A stretch of DNA of 46,669 bases from Clostridium sp. CF012 (GTDB lineage Bacteria > Bacillota > Clostridia > Clostridiales > Clostridiaceae). The notes beneath the pieces are model-generated. The model worked only from the letters and a program-made list of their open reading frames with translations, ran no database searches and was not told where the DNA came from. The stretch spans positions 1 to 46,669 of the forward strand of contig NZ_JAHLEF010000040.1 in assembly GCF_018861755.1 (NCBI RefSeq), given 5' to 3'. A program made the translations under genes and the position numbers. Positions 15,571 through 25,233 of the stretch are shown in pieces. The first letter of the stretch is position 1. Every line of letters starts with the position of its first letter.

Positions 15571-17898
15571 TTAAACAATTTTTAAAATAGCAGCATGAAT
15601 TATAAAATTAAGTGTGTCTTTAGGCTCATTAGACTGCTGCCTTACAGCATTAATAAATTCCTTCTGAATCTGAACTAAGTCAATATTATGCAACTCAAAT
15701 TTTTCTTCTATTTCATGTATTTTCTTTTCAATATTTCCCTTTTGGAAAGATAGTGCTACATCTTTTTTAATAGATAACTTTAAAACTAACAATAAGTTTT
15801 GATATTCTTCATTATTTAAATCTAAATCAGTTTCCCTTAATGATTTGTTTAAAAACTCTAAAGATTTATTTAATTGATTAGTATACATCTTAACGTCTTC
15901 ACTACCCATTATAAATGCTAACATTGCTTTTACAGTGTAATTTATATTGCTTTCCAGGCTATCATCCACATTTATACCAAAGGCTCCACTAGCAAATTGA
16001 TTAGAGGCTAAAACTCGTAATACCTCGTTTCTTTTAAAATTGGAATATTTATCATGATTTTCCTTTAGTTTTGATAGATCTTTATAGTAGAAAGCTGTTG
16101 ATTCAGATTCCTCATCCAAACTTTCATAGGAAAGCTCTAATGATTGGGTAGTTTTTACAGGTAATATCTTCCTTATTCTTATACCTACAATTGGATCTTC
16201 CATCTCTTCATAAAGCATAAAAGAAGTTTCTTTACAAATTATGCCAACCTTTTTAGAAATTTCAACAATCTTATTAATCATTGCTTCCTGAAGTTCCCCG
16301 CGTTCATATTTAACTCTATGTTGAAGCGATTCTATACGTTTTTTGTACCATATTTTCTCAATTAAATTAACGTTTTCTTCTAGTTCAAGGTCATTTAGCT
16401 TAATTATTCTTTGCATTCTATTTTTTCCAACTTTTCCTTTTAAAACTACTACTCCCTCTACTTCCCCATTAATTTTAGCAAAAATTGAAAAGGGTTCTTT
16501 ATCATACATATACTTAATTGTTCTTGGGAATGTTGTTTCCACCTTCATCTTACCCCAATCAATTTCGATATCAGTAACTTGTGGATTTTTAATTCTATTG
16601 AATTGTTTAAGTACCACATCTTCAATTCTTTCCCCAGGGTAAATAACTTCTGCAGCGCCATAAGAAATACGAGCTAATTTATTTATAAAATAGCTATTTA
16701 CAGAAGTATCTATTCCAAAAGGAAATATTCGACTTTCTTTAATGTTTTCTTCTACAAAGTTCAATATTTCTTTTTCATTTTCCACTAAATCATCTGTAAA
16801 TAAGAATATTATATTTTCCTCTTTTTCACTTTTTCCCAGTAGTGCATACTTTATTGCATCAAAAATCACTGCTTCTTTTTCTGCCTTAAGTCCTTCAATC
16901 CACGTGCTCGCAGCACTTAAGTTTTCTTCATTAAAATCAACTTTTGTCTCTTTAGAAAAGTAATGAAGCTCATCTCCAAAGGCAGCAATATTAAAGGTAT
17001 CTCCTAAATTTAAATTTCTCAAAGATAGTTGAAGAGCATTTTTACCCTCTATTAGCTTATTTCCCCCCATTGACTGTGATAAATCTAGAAGGAATATATA
17101 ATTTGCTCCGGATACCTCTTGCTCTATTTCGATTTCAGGAATAAATCTTAAATATAAAATCCCTTTTTCATCCCTAGGGTAATCATATATCATTCCTGTA
17201 GTTTCCAATTTTTCTTGTTCCTCTAGTGTAATTTCTAAATCTTTATCCATTCTTTGATTTTTTCCATCTAAAGTTACTTTATACAGATTATTATCTTCAT
17301 ATTCAACTTTTAGTTTATGAGAAGAACACTTAAATTCTAATTTTGTCAAAGATTCAACTAATAGCCTTAAAGTAAATTTATAAGGATGGGGTTTACTAGT
17401 GCCACCATCAACAGTAGAAAGTAACGTACTGTTTTCTGAAAGATTTATTGGTGGTACTATTGTTGGAATAACTAATTTCAAGTTTCTATTTTCATAGGTA
17501 AGTTCTTCTATATAAGACACTTTAATTTTTACAACTTCATTAGAAATAATCTTGCCAATTACTATTCTAAATATATTATCATTAAATTCTTCGAGCAAGA
17601 TGGTATTGTTATCATCCTCATCTTTGAAATTCTCATATATCTTATTTGCTTCTTCTTTATCTTGTATTAACCCCTTTATAGTTCTCCCACCAAGAACTGC
17701 TTCAAACCCTGATATAACAGCTCCCTCTGGAATTGGAAAAGTATAAATTGCCTCTACATCATTTGTTCCTTTATTTTCATATACATGATCAATAGTATAC
17801 TCAGCGAATTCACCACACAAATTTCCTCTTATATTAACTTCTTTTAAAATAATGTTATTCTTCAATTCTTTTCCATGGTTTGCATTATAATTTGCCAT
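15571..17898 (-). CDS. VIT and VWA domain protein
   Basis: 775 residues. An N-terminal vault-inter-alpha-trypsin domain (about 10-135, with EAIYTFPIPEGAVISGFEA) is followed by a VWA domain (about 262-420) with an intact MIDAS, DLSQS near 269, and a later threonine in FTDD. The C-terminal ~300 residues are helical and of unknown role. No signal peptide or membrane helix is seen, so it is probably cytoplasmic and acts as a scaffold. The ATG at 17898 is chosen because AGGAGGGG stands just ahead of it. No MoxR-type ATPase partner is adjacent. Confidence 0.85.
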   Translation of the reverse strand: MANYNANHGKELKNNIILKEVNIRGNLCGEFAEYTIDHVYENKGTNDVEAIYTFPIPEGAVISGFEAVLGGRTIKGLIQDKEEANKIYENFKDEDDNNTILLEEFNDNIFRIVIGKIISNEVVKIKVSYIEELTYENRNLKLVIPTIVPPINLSENSTLLSTVDGGTSKPHPYKFTLRLLVESLTKLEFKCSSHKLKVEYEDNNLYKVTLDGKNQRMDKDLEITLEEQEKLETTGMIYDYPRDEKGILYLRFIPEIEIEQEVSGANYIFLLDLSQSMGGNKLIEGKNALQLSLRNLNLGDTFNIAAFGDELHYFSKETKVDFNEENLSAASTWIEGLKAEKEAVIFDAIKYALLGKSEKEENIIFLFTDDLVENEKEILNFVEENIKESRIFPFGIDTSVNSYFINKLARISYGAAEVIYPGERIEDVVLKQFNRIKNPQVTDIEIDWGKMKVETTFPRTIKYMYDKEPFSIFAKINGEVEGVVVLKGKVGKNRMQRIIKLNDLELEENVNLIEKIWYKKRIESLQHRVKYERGELQEAMINKIVEISKKVGIICKETSFMLYEEMEDPIVGIRIRKILPVKTTQSLELSYESLDEESESTAFYYKDLSKLKENHDKYSNFKRNEVLRVLASNQFASGAFGINVDDSLESNINYTVKAMLAFIMGSEDVKMYTNQLNKSLEFLNKSLRETDLDLNNEEYQNLLLVLKLSIKKDVALSFQKGNIEKKIHEIEEKFELHNIDLVQIQKEFINAVRQQSNEPKDTLNFIIHAAILKIV

Positions 17899-18189
17899 TG
17901 TACCCCTCCTGATTTTATATCGCAAAGATTTACCAAAATCTTTAAAATATTATACATATATTTTATCATTAATAATAAAATTAGTCTTTGAATTTCTTAA
18001 AATAATTTTAAAATTATTCCATATTTTTACTATTAATATTTTTCATTGTATTTATACTTATTATTTTCAAATGAATCATTTAAAATTCATTTCCATCTTG
18101 AGTAACTTAAACTTATACCTTATAATTAATTAGTAGATTCTATAAATTGCAATCTCAATTTAATTCCTATGGAAAGGGGAAATTCTAAA

Positions 18190-19419
18190 ATGAAAAATTG
18201 TATAGTAGCGCAATCAGGAGGTCCAACTTCTGTAATAAATGCTAGTGCTGTGGGAGTGCTAGACGAGAATATTAACTCTCACTATTATGATAACGTTTAT
18301 GCTGGCATAAACGGAATACAAGGTATTTTAAACGACCATATCGTAAACCTATCTAGCTTACCTTATGAGGATGTTAAGGGATTAAAATACACTCCCTCCT
18401 CTGGTCTTGGCTCTTGCAGATATAAGTTAAAATCCTACGAAAAGAGCCCTGAAGAGTACTTAAAGCTTTTCGAAATATTAGAAAAATATGAAATCAAAAC
18501 CTTCTTTTATATCGGAGGTAATGACTCACAAGATACTGTTAATAAATTTAGTATCTACGCTAAGGAACATAATAAGGATGTAAAATTTATTGGTATACCT
18601 AAAACTATAGACAATGACCTACCAATTATGGATCATACTCCCGGATTTGGTAGTGCAGCTAAGCTAATTGCCACCTCTGTTCTTGAAAACTTCCTAGATG
18701 CTAGTGTATATCCTGCAAAAGGTGTCTTCATACTTGAAACTATGGGCCGGGATACTGGATGGCTAGCAGCTAGTGCTTGTGTTGCAACTATTAATGGTAA
18801 ACCTGCTGCAGACTTCATATATCTTCCTGAAGTTGCTTTTAGTTCAGAGAATTTTTTAAAGGATGTAAGTAGAAAACTTACTGAGAAAAATCATGTTTTC
18901 GTAGTAGTCTCTGAGGGCATCAGAACTAAAGACGGAAAATTTCTAGGCGAAACTTCCGAAACTGGCCTTGATAAATTTGGTCATGCTCAATTAGGTGGCG
19001 TTTGTGCTTACCTTAAGAATTTAATTTTAACAACTAATACGGCTGAAAAAGTCAGAGTTTTAGAACTTTCAACAATTCAGCGATGCTCAATGCACTGTGC
19101 ATCACAAACAGACATTGATGAAGCCTATGAAGTAGGTAAAGCCGCTGCTACTTATTCTATTGATGGAATAAGTGGAAACATGATAGGTATAAGAAGGCTT
19201 TCAAACTCGCCGTATAAATCTGAACCTTTTGTACTTGAAACCGTAAAAGTTGCAAATAACATTAAATATTTCCCTCTAGAATGGATTAATGAGGAAGGTA
19301 ATAATGTAACTCGTGAAGCCTATGAGTATACCTTACCATTAATAATGGGGGAACCAAAAATTTCTATAGAAAATGGTCTTCCAAAATACACGTTTTTAGA
19401 GGAGCAATTTAAACTTTAA
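18190..19419 (+). CDS. 6-phosphofructokinase, probably pyrophosphate-dependent
   Basis: Phosphorylates fructose-6-phosphate in glycolysis. Motifs: QSGGPTSVINAS at the N-terminus, GGNDSQ near residue 110, PKTIDNDLP near 138, and MGRDTGWLAA near 183. ATP enzymes have GGDGS and PGTIDND at the first two places; Asp after GGN and Lys in PKTIDND are the residues known to mark PPi-PFKs, so PPi is the predicted phosphate donor. 409 residues. The ATG at 18190 is preferred over 18169 because AAAGGGG lies eight bases upstream of it. A strong terminator follows. Confidence 0.85.
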   Translation: MKNCIVAQSGGPTSVINASAVGVLDENINSHYYDNVYAGINGIQGILNDHIVNLSSLPYEDVKGLKYTPSSGLGSCRYKLKSYEKSPEEYLKLFEILEKYEIKTFFYIGGNDSQDTVNKFSIYAKEHNKDVKFIGIPKTIDNDLPIMDHTPGFGSAAKLIATSVLENFLDASVYPAKGVFILETMGRDTGWLAASACVATINGKPAADFIYLPEVAFSSENFLKDVSRKLTEKNHVFVVVSEGIRTKDGKFLGETSETGLDKFGHAQLGGVCAYLKNLILTTNTAEKVRVLELSTIQRCSMHCASQTDIDEAYEVGKAAATYSIDGISGNMIGIRRLSNSPYKSEPFVLETVKVANNIKYFPLEWINEEGNNVTREAYEYTLPLIMGEPKISIENGLPKYTFLEEQFKL

Positions 19420-19423
19420 AGCA

Positions 19424-19455
19424 AAATCACCTGGTAATTCCAGGTGATTTTTTTC
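19424..19455 (+). terminator. Terminator of the phosphofructokinase gene
   Basis: Arms AAATCACCTG and CAGGTGATTT with a short loop, then a T-run. Confidence 0.88.
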
Positions 19456-19805
19456 ATATAATCAAATTCTCAAGCGCGGTGTTTAAATATACTAAAAAAA
19501 ATGATAGCACAGATATATATCTACGCTACCGAGTTGAGGATTTTTAGTAAAAACAAATTATTAAATATTTACATTGCATTATATAACTATTTACTAAATT
19601 GTCTATGTTTATAATATCACAAATGTAACCATTTGCATATGTGATATTTCACAAAAATGATATATTATTTTTGTGAAAAATCATTTTTTTAAATTTTATA
19701 ACTTTACATTTAACTTCAACTCCAGTATATACAATTAAAGATTTGCCTTTTGTAATTATATTAAATGTGGAATGAATATATCTTATATTAAATATATTCA
19801 TTTTT
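19456..19805 (+). other. Gene-free stretch with two palindromes and an orphan terminator
   Basis: No coding region. Two adjacent inverted repeats share a TCACAAA/TTTGTGA core: 19613-19625 with 19636-19648 (12 of 13 match) and 19647-19658 with 19667-19678 (perfect 12). About 90 bases on, AATGAATATAT (19771-19781) and ATATATTCATT (19792-19802) form a hairpin followed by T residues, a plus-strand terminator that no known gene needs, because phosphofructokinase already has one. A small RNA, or an old element, is possible. Confidence 0.5.
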
Positions 19806-19818
19806 TTCATTTTTCAAA

Positions 19819-19862
19819 CTTAAAAAAACTCTATGAAAGATTTTCATAGAGTTTTTTTAAGT
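19819..19862 (-). terminator. Terminator of the small membrane protein gene
   Basis: A perfect long hairpin, CTTAAAAAAACTCTATGAAA paired with its complement around GATT; it can work in both directions. Confidence 0.85.
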
Positions 19863-19870
19863 TACATATA

Positions 19871-20509
19871 TTAGTATAATGGATTTTCATTACCATATTT
19901 AAAATAAATTAATGAATTCAGAAATCTTTGATATTTATTAATTTCAGAGCTAACTTCTCTTCCTCTAAAAACACCCATTGATATAACTTCCCATAAAAAC
20001 ACCCATCCGCCTATATTAAATCCTTGTTGCACCGTTCCTAAAATTATATTTCCCCCAACAGTTGTACCTAAAAAAACAGACACTGCTAACAGACTAAGTG
20101 CTGTGAGTAAATATTTAAATAGCTTTTTATAATTATTTTTTAAAATTTTAATTTCTTGGTGTAGATAAAAAGAGTAGTAGGTTTTAATACCTGCAATTAG
20201 CAATTCTTCTCTATTTACGTCTTTTCCTTCTTTTGGTAAGTAGAAACATATATCTACTCCATGTTTAGCGGGAATCTCTTCAAAACAGTTTTCAAGAAAA
20301 TTTGCTAAATCCGGATCCATGTCTCTTTTTTTAAAAGGAGCATTATCCCAGTCATTAAATATATCATTATACTTATCTAAAGCCACCTGTATAACGTAAT
20401 TTCCTGTACTATTATTTTTCTCGTAAATTTTTTGAAGATAATCACTTTTCTTCGCTTTCATAGCTTTTTTCTTCCATTTACTACTCATGTTCTGCAATAC
20501 ATTTTGCAT
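19871..20509 (-). CDS. Hypothetical membrane protein
   Basis: 212 residues, not recognised. A basic N-terminus (SSKWKKKAMKAKK) and a soluble domain (about 20-125, with CFYLPKEGKDVN) precede two close hydrophobic helices (about 133-152 and 158-180), then a short tail. It is therefore probably an inner-membrane protein with a cytoplasmic N-terminal domain. The gene is alone, with an exact terminator. It may be related to clostridial proteins annotated only as hypothetical. Confidence 0.7.
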   Translation of the reverse strand: MQNVLQNMSSKWKKKAMKAKKSDYLQKIYEKNNSTGNYVIQVALDKYNDIFNDWDNAPFKKRDMDPDLANFLENCFEEIPAKHGVDICFYLPKEGKDVNREELLIAGIKTYYSFYLHQEIKILKNNYKKLFKYLLTALSLLAVSVFLGTTVGGNIILGTVQQGFNIGGWVFLWEVISMGVFRGREVSSEINKYQRFLNSLIYFKYGNENPLY

Positions 20510-20674
20510 ATTATCAACCCTTCATAACCAATTGAGTTATGTCTCATTATACACCGATTACTGTAAATAGCCAAATAGAGCCATTCTAGATAGTTCAAGA
20601 ATTATTGAAACTATTCAAGTTATCCTCGAGTTTCCGTTAAAGTCCTTATGTTTAGACCGCAACTTACAACTAAT

Positions 20675-21451
20675 TTATTTTAATGAGCCCATATACCAGT
20701 TTAAAATTTTATCCCCCCAAATTATAACAAAAAAAGCAGCCATTATTATAGAAGGTCCAAAGGGCATTTCCGATCTACCATTTTTCTTCTTAAACCTCAA
20801 TAAATAAACACCAACCACACCACCAATTATAAAAGAAAAAAACATCATCAGAAGGGTTAATTTAAAACCCAAAAACAGGCCACAAAGTCCACAAATTTCT
20901 GCATCCCCCCAGCCCATACCCTCTGTTCCAAGAATAAGCTTGGATAATATAATAATAATACTTATGGTACCTGCACCTAATAAAGCACCATAAACATAAG
21001 TAACTACTAACTCTCCTAGATAAAAATTCACCCCAAGTAAAATAATCCCCATAGCTATTGCGAGCCAAGTGGTGTTAGTATATACATCCATAGTATCATA
21101 ATCTATCATAGCCATAACTATTAAAAACGGTATAAGTATTAGATACCTTAATAGAAAAATACTTACTCCATATTGAAAGTAAGTCAATAAAAAAAGTATA
21201 GCGGTGGCGAGTTCAACCAGTGCATATCTAATAGATATCTTCTGACCACAGCTCCTGCATTTACCTCTTAAAAAAATCCAGCTAATCACTGGTATAAGAT
21301 CATAAGTTTTAATATTATTTCCACAGGAGGTGCAGTGAGAGGGTGGAAATGCTATACTTTCTCCTCTTGGAATTCTGTATATACATACATTTAAAAAACT
21401 TCCTATTAATAGTCCTAATATAAAGATAGTTATCGGGAAAATACTTTCCAT
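20675..21451 (-). CDS. Type IV prepilin peptidase (A24 family)
   Basis: Polytopic membrane aspartyl peptidase and N-methylase that processes prepilins. The N-terminal domain has GSFLNVCIYRIPRGES and two CxxC pairs (CTSC, CRSC) that bind zinc in PilD. The catalytic aspartates are in MIDYDTMD (about 125) and GWGDAE (about 170). About eight hydrophobic helices. 258 residues. The ATG at 21451 is preferred because GAGGTGATCC lies directly ahead; upstream in-frame starts lack a binding site. It lies 300 bases downstream of a prepilin gene on the same strand, its likely substrate. Confidence 0.92.
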   Translation of the reverse strand: MESIFPITIFILGLLIGSFLNVCIYRIPRGESIAFPPSHCTSCGNNIKTYDLIPVISWIFLRGKCRSCGQKISIRYALVELATAILFLLTYFQYGVSIFLLRYLILIPFLIVMAMIDYDTMDVYTNTTWLAIAMGIILLGVNFYLGELVVTYVYGALLGAGTISIIIILSKLILGTEGMGWGDAEICGLCGLFLGFKLTLLMMFFSFIIGGVVGVYLLRFKKKNGRSEMPFGPSIIMAAFFVIIWGDKILNWYMGSLK

Positions 21452-21751
21452 TGGATCACCTCGTCTAATAATATTATTATATATAATTGCACAAGAATTT
21501 TGTAGATAAATATTAATGTACACTGTATACCTGAGAAACCCGTCATTTTTATTTTATAACTTTATTTGGGACAACACAACATTATTTTGCAAAAACCGTT
21601 ATATCTTTATATGTAAATAACTAATTAACCCCCACCTATGAACGTGAGGGCTTTTCCTTCTTAAATTTCGCTAAAGCTAATTATAAGATAATGTATCTAT
21701 GTATTTTTTAACTTTTGTAGACTGAAAAACTATAAAATTGTTTCTTAATTA

Positions 21752-22162
21752 TTAATCTTTTGCTGTTGGATAGCCCTTTGCCGTAGGATATAAAGTAAAT
21801 GTACTAGCAAGCTTAGTGCTAACAACTGTAACAGTAACATTGTCATCAGCATCGATGTGAACAAAAAACTTACCATCCTCAATTGCCTTAACAACAGGAG
21901 TTGATTGCAGATACTTCACTATATCTGTAGAAACCTCTGCAGCTGCTGTTTTATAAGTTCCTTCAATTTCTTCTTTACCAATAAGTATAGTCGTGGCTTC
22001 TGCAATTACCTTTGCACTAGCAATATCAGCCTTTACTTTAGCGTCCTTTTGTATACTTGCATACTTAGGCACAGCAATCGCCGCCAATACAACAATAATT
22101 GAAATTACAATTATAATCTCAATCAGGGTAAATCCTTTTTTTCTTTTTACATTTTTTTTCAT
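21752..22162 (-). CDS. Type IV prepilin-like protein
   Basis: 136 residues. The class III leader ends in KKGFTLIE, with a cleavable glycine and Glu+5, followed by a ~22-residue hydrophobic helix (IIIVISIIVVLAAIAVP) and a small globular part. The C-terminus is repetitive (PTAKGYPTAKD). The start has AGAGGAGG upstream. Pairing with the prepilin peptidase downstream is logical; no assembly ATPase, platform protein or minor pilins are present, so the pilus machinery is elsewhere or this is a pseudopilin. A possible broken gene lies 27 bases upstream. Confidence 0.9.
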   Translation of the reverse strand: MKKNVKRKKGFTLIEIIIVISIIVVLAAIAVPKYASIQKDAKVKADIASAKVIAEATTILIGKEEIEGTYKTAAAEVSTDIVKYLQSTPVVKAIEDGKFFVHIDADDNVTVTVVSTKLASTFTLYPTAKGYPTAKD

Positions 22163-22189
22163 TTTTAATTCCTCCTCTTATTGTGATTT

Positions 22190-22369
22190 TTATTTTAACT
22201 CCTTTTGGGAGTTAATAACTTTAGCTTGTTTATCTAAAATTCCATCACCAGTACCTGTTCACACCCCATTTTCTATTACCTCAAGTACTTCCTGTAGGGC
22301 TAATTTTCGAATTTATGTCCTAATGACTTTTAAAATTCTGTCCACTTTTTTAAAATCGTAAACATACAT
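22190..22369 (-). pseudogene. Possible degraded small gene ahead of the prepilin
   Basis: Reading 22369 to 22190 gives 60 codons that look coding but contain TAA at codon 19 and TGA at codon 37. The pieces are MYVYDFKKVDRILKVIRT, then IRKLALQEVLEVIENGV, then TGTGDGILDKQAKV and NSQKELK ending in TAA. Composition and helical pattern are protein-like, and the frame ends just before the prepilin ribosome binding site. The start is not well supported: the good AGGGAGG site is about 35 bases too far upstream. I do not recognise the product. Confidence 0.4.
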
Positions 22370-22428
22370 TTATAATTATTTTTTATCTACTAAAAAATTA
22401 ACTACCTCCCTTAAATGGACTAACTAAA

Positions 22429-22463
22429 AAAACACACTCCTATTGAATATAGGAATGTGTTTT
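22429..22463 (-). terminator. Terminator of adenine deaminase
   Basis: Arms AAAACACACTCCTAT and ATAGGAATGTGTTTT (one G-U pair), followed on the minus strand by T residues, 14 bases past the stop codon. Confidence 0.8.
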
Positions 22464-22476
22464 AGATATAATTGAA

Positions 22477-24201
22477 TTATTTTTGGTTTTTATTTTCCTC
22501 GTTATTTAACGTAAGTTGTATAAACCCAAATTTATTATAGTGGAACAATCCTCTAGCAGTAATTTTAACTTCAGGTATTACTGGAAGTGCCATAAAAGAT
22601 AAACTTATAAAAGGATCATATTCGTCGCGTACTCCAAAGCTTCTAGCAATCCTACTAAGCCTCTTTAGATTTTCTGCCACCATATAAGGAGTTTCAAAGG
22701 ACATTATACCACAAATTGGCAAGCTTAACTGAGCAATAACCTTTCCCTCTGAAACCATGGCTATACCACCCCCAATAGTAACAAGCGTATTCACAGCCAC
22801 CTCCATGTCCTTATCATTATCCCCCACCACTATAACATTATGAGAATCATGAGCTATGGTTTGCGCTATGGAGCAATGTTTTAATCCTAGTCCTTCTATG
22901 AATGCAACAAAATGCTTGCCTGTATTATGATGCCTTTCAATTACTGCTATTTTCAGTATATCTTTTTCTACTGTCCTTTTTATATATCCAAATTCATTTT
23001 CCGTTTTTCTCTGAACCAATTTAGTCTGCAGGGAATTGGGAATTAGTTTTATCACATTTATATACTCTAGCGTACTTTGGATTTTGAAAATTTCACTATT
23101 TATGAAATCCATATGCATTGAAGAATTTATCTTTAAATTAACGTATTTTTTATCCTCTAATTCTGCATACTCCTTACCATTTTTTATAATTTTTTTTATG
23201 TTTAAACCCTTTAGGTCTTCAAATATTACCAAATCTGCTTTATAACCTGGTGCTATAGCACCTCTATCCTTTAAATCATAGCACTTAGCTGCATTATATG
23301 AGGCCATTATAAATGCCTTTATAGGACTCAGTCCCAGTTTTATAGAAACTCTAATACAATTATCTATAGATCCAATTTCTAGTAAGTCATCTATATGCCT
23401 ATCATCACTGCAAAATAAGAATCTTCCAAAATTACGATTGTTAACAGCAGGAAGTACGTCTTTTAAATTTCTTGCTGCGGAGCCTTCTCTTAGCATAACG
23501 TACATTCCCCTGCTTACTTTATGTGCTGCTTCCAGAATATTAGTACATTCATGATCTGTTCTTATACCGCAGCTTAAGTATGCGTTTAGCTCTTGCTTTG
23601 AAATATTAGGACAATGCCCGTCAATATGTTTATGCTTTGCCATATCTATTTTTCTCAACATATTTTCATCTAAATTTACAACTGCAGGCACATCCATTAT
23701 CTCTCCAAGTCCTAATACTCTATTATCATTTATTAAACTTTCTAAATCATCTGAATTAAGAGTGTAGCCATTATCCTCAATTTTTGTTGCCGGTACACAG
23801 GATGGTAGCATGAAAAAAATATCTACGGGGGTGCCCTTACTATTTTTTAGCATAAAACGAATACCATTCATTCCATCTATATTAGCTATTTCATGTGGGT
23901 CCGCTATTACTGTAGTGACACCTTTTTTAATTACCACCCTGGCAAACTGCTGCGGCATAATCATGGAGGATTCCATGTGTACATGGGCATCAATGAACCC
24001 CGGTGTAACATATAAATCAGTACAATCAATCTCCTCATTCCCTGCGTATTCACCAATGCCTATAATAGTCTCCCCCACTATTGCAATATCTCCTCTATCT
24101 ATACTTTCAGTAAATACATTAATAAAATTTGCATTTTTTAGAACTAAATCTGCTTTAGCCCTTCCCATAGCTACATTAATGTTTTTCCGAGCACGCTCCA
24201 T
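22477..24201 (-). CDS. ade: Adenine deaminase
   Basis: Converts adenine to hypoxanthine and ammonia in purine salvage. Amidohydrolase fold of 574 residues: the N-terminal composite domain (LVLKNANFINVF) leads to the metal motif PGFIDAHVHMESSM near residue 73, then TVIADPHEIAN and later DGHCPN and CSDDRH metal ligands. The C-terminal ade-specific domain has AIVSEGK-like GGIAMVSEGKV. Length is typical. ATG start behind GGGGGGAAG. No purine riboswitch is visible in the short space upstream. Confidence 0.93.
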   Translation of the reverse strand: MERARKNINVAMGRAKADLVLKNANFINVFTESIDRGDIAIVGETIIGIGEYAGNEEIDCTDLYVTPGFIDAHVHMESSMIMPQQFARVVIKKGVTTVIADPHEIANIDGMNGIRFMLKNSKGTPVDIFFMLPSCVPATKIEDNGYTLNSDDLESLINDNRVLGLGEIMDVPAVVNLDENMLRKIDMAKHKHIDGHCPNISKQELNAYLSCGIRTDHECTNILEAAHKVSRGMYVMLREGSAARNLKDVLPAVNNRNFGRFLFCSDDRHIDDLLEIGSIDNCIRVSIKLGLSPIKAFIMASYNAAKCYDLKDRGAIAPGYKADLVIFEDLKGLNIKKIIKNGKEYAELEDKKYVNLKINSSMHMDFINSEIFKIQSTLEYINVIKLIPNSLQTKLVQRKTENEFGYIKRTVEKDILKIAVIERHHNTGKHFVAFIEGLGLKHCSIAQTIAHDSHNVIVVGDNDKDMEVAVNTLVTIGGGIAMVSEGKVIAQLSLPICGIMSFETPYMVAENLKRLSRIARSFGVRDEYDPFISLSFMALPVIPEVKITARGLFHYNKFGFIQLTLNNEENKNQK

Positions 24202-24314
24202 ACTCTTCCCCCCTTCAATAATTTATAAAACCATCTTGTATTAAATTATTACTGAAAGGGTCTTAGTATTCCTTTTGCTAAGCTATATATTAAATTTCTT
24301 TAAAAATGAAAAAA

Positions 24315-24330
24315 CACAGCTATTGCTGTG
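24315..24330 (-). terminator. Terminator overlapping the 3' end of the nuclease gene
   Basis: CACAGC/GCTGTG stem with T residues on the minus strand. The TAG stop codon lies in the loop and stem. Confidence 0.7.
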
Positions 24331-25039
24331 CTATAATTTCTTCCGTTTTTAATTGTATTCTATTGTACCAATCTATATAGATATAAAATAAACTGACAAC
24401 ATCTTGTTGATTATATAATAGTATCTTATCTTTTTTCTCTTGAGGCATTCTATTTATATAGTCATCATCTTTTACTATTTTACCAAAGGTTTTAGCTAAA
24501 TTAGACCCACTTATTAATTCACTTTCACGATCAATGTCAAATTTCTTTTCTAGAGCTTTAAGCCCAATACAAGCTCCTTCGGCTTTTTCATAACATTTTT
24601 GTAAATCTATTTCCCCAAAATAACCTTCTAGTATAAAATCGGTTTTATGTGCTTTTAATAAATAATTTATAACTGTAAAATCATTGTTTCCCGAAAAAGT
24701 AACGATGTATTTTTTATTATACTTCATTTTCATTTCTTCAAAATAATTTTTAGCTAAAGATAATATTTCTATAGCATCTTTTTTATTTTCTGCCATATAT
24801 TGAGTAACCTTTAATTCTTTTGAAATTTCGTCATAAACGCAACAACCAAAAACTCCAATACATATAGGTTTTTTATAAATGTAATGTTCTAAATCAAAAA
24901 ACAATGCATCTTTAAAGAGTTGTTTATTTCCGTCTATGTCTAGTGAGCCTTCTATAGAAATTTCTCCCACCTTAACACTACTAAGTTTTGTAATCACAAT
25001 ATCACTCTTTTCTACTAAGTTTACTAACTTTTCTAGCAA
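24320..25039 (-). CDS. YprB-like ribonuclease H-fold exonuclease
   Basis: 239 residues, related to the DEDD exonuclease domain of YprB. Motif I is FFDLEHY near residue 48, a second acidic region FSGNNDF near 115 and the last motif YNQQDVVSLFYIYIDWYNR near the C-terminus, a reduced YxxxD. The substrate is unknown. The start is uncertain: the first available codon is TTG (25039) without a good binding site, and a TAG closes the frame a little upstream. A repeated AGTAAACTT...AGAAAAG stretch lies at the 5' end. A paralogue is at 27508, on the other side of the feo operon. Confidence 0.65.
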   Translation of the reverse strand: MLEKLVNLVEKSDIVITKLSSVKVGEISIEGSLDIDGNKQLFKDALFFDLEHYIYKKPICIGVFGCCVYDEISKELKVTQYMAENKKDAIEILSLAKNYFEEMKMKYNKKYIVTFSGNNDFTVINYLLKAHKTDFILEGYFGEIDLQKCYEKAEGACIGLKALEKKFDIDRESELISGSNLAKTFGKIVKDDDYINRMPQEKKDKILLYNQQDVVSLFYIYIDWYNRIQLKTEEIIAQQ

Positions 25040-25168
25040 GTTTACTAAAGAACAAACCCATAAATTTGCACATATCTACTTTAAAACTCCACTCCATCAT
25101 TTTAGCACAATTCCACTATTATATGAAAGCATTTTAAAAATTTTATTGAATTCCCCTTTTATTTTACA

Positions 25169-25217
25169 TTGACAGCAATCGATAATCATGTTAAAATGAT
25201 ACTGAGAATTATTTTCA
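25169..25217 (+). promoter_or_regulatory. feo promoter with Fur box
   Basis: TTGACA (25169-25174), 17 bases, TAAAAT (25192-25197). TGAGAATTATTTTCA at 25203-25217 matches the 7-1-7 Fur consensus TGATAATNATTATCA at 12 of 14 positions. A less perfect GATAATCAT...ATGAT dyad overlaps the -10 box. Repression by iron-loaded Fur is the natural prediction. Confidence 0.8.
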
Positions 25218-25233
25218 TTAAGGGGTGACTATT

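Noticed and set aside
22163-22476. c-di-GMP riboswitch ahead of the prepilin gene
   Set aside because: The stretch reads instead as a broken coding frame and a terminator for the neighbouring gene.
24202-24319. Purine riboswitch ahead of adenine deaminase
   Set aside because: The space is too short and lacks the conserved loop and junction sequences.
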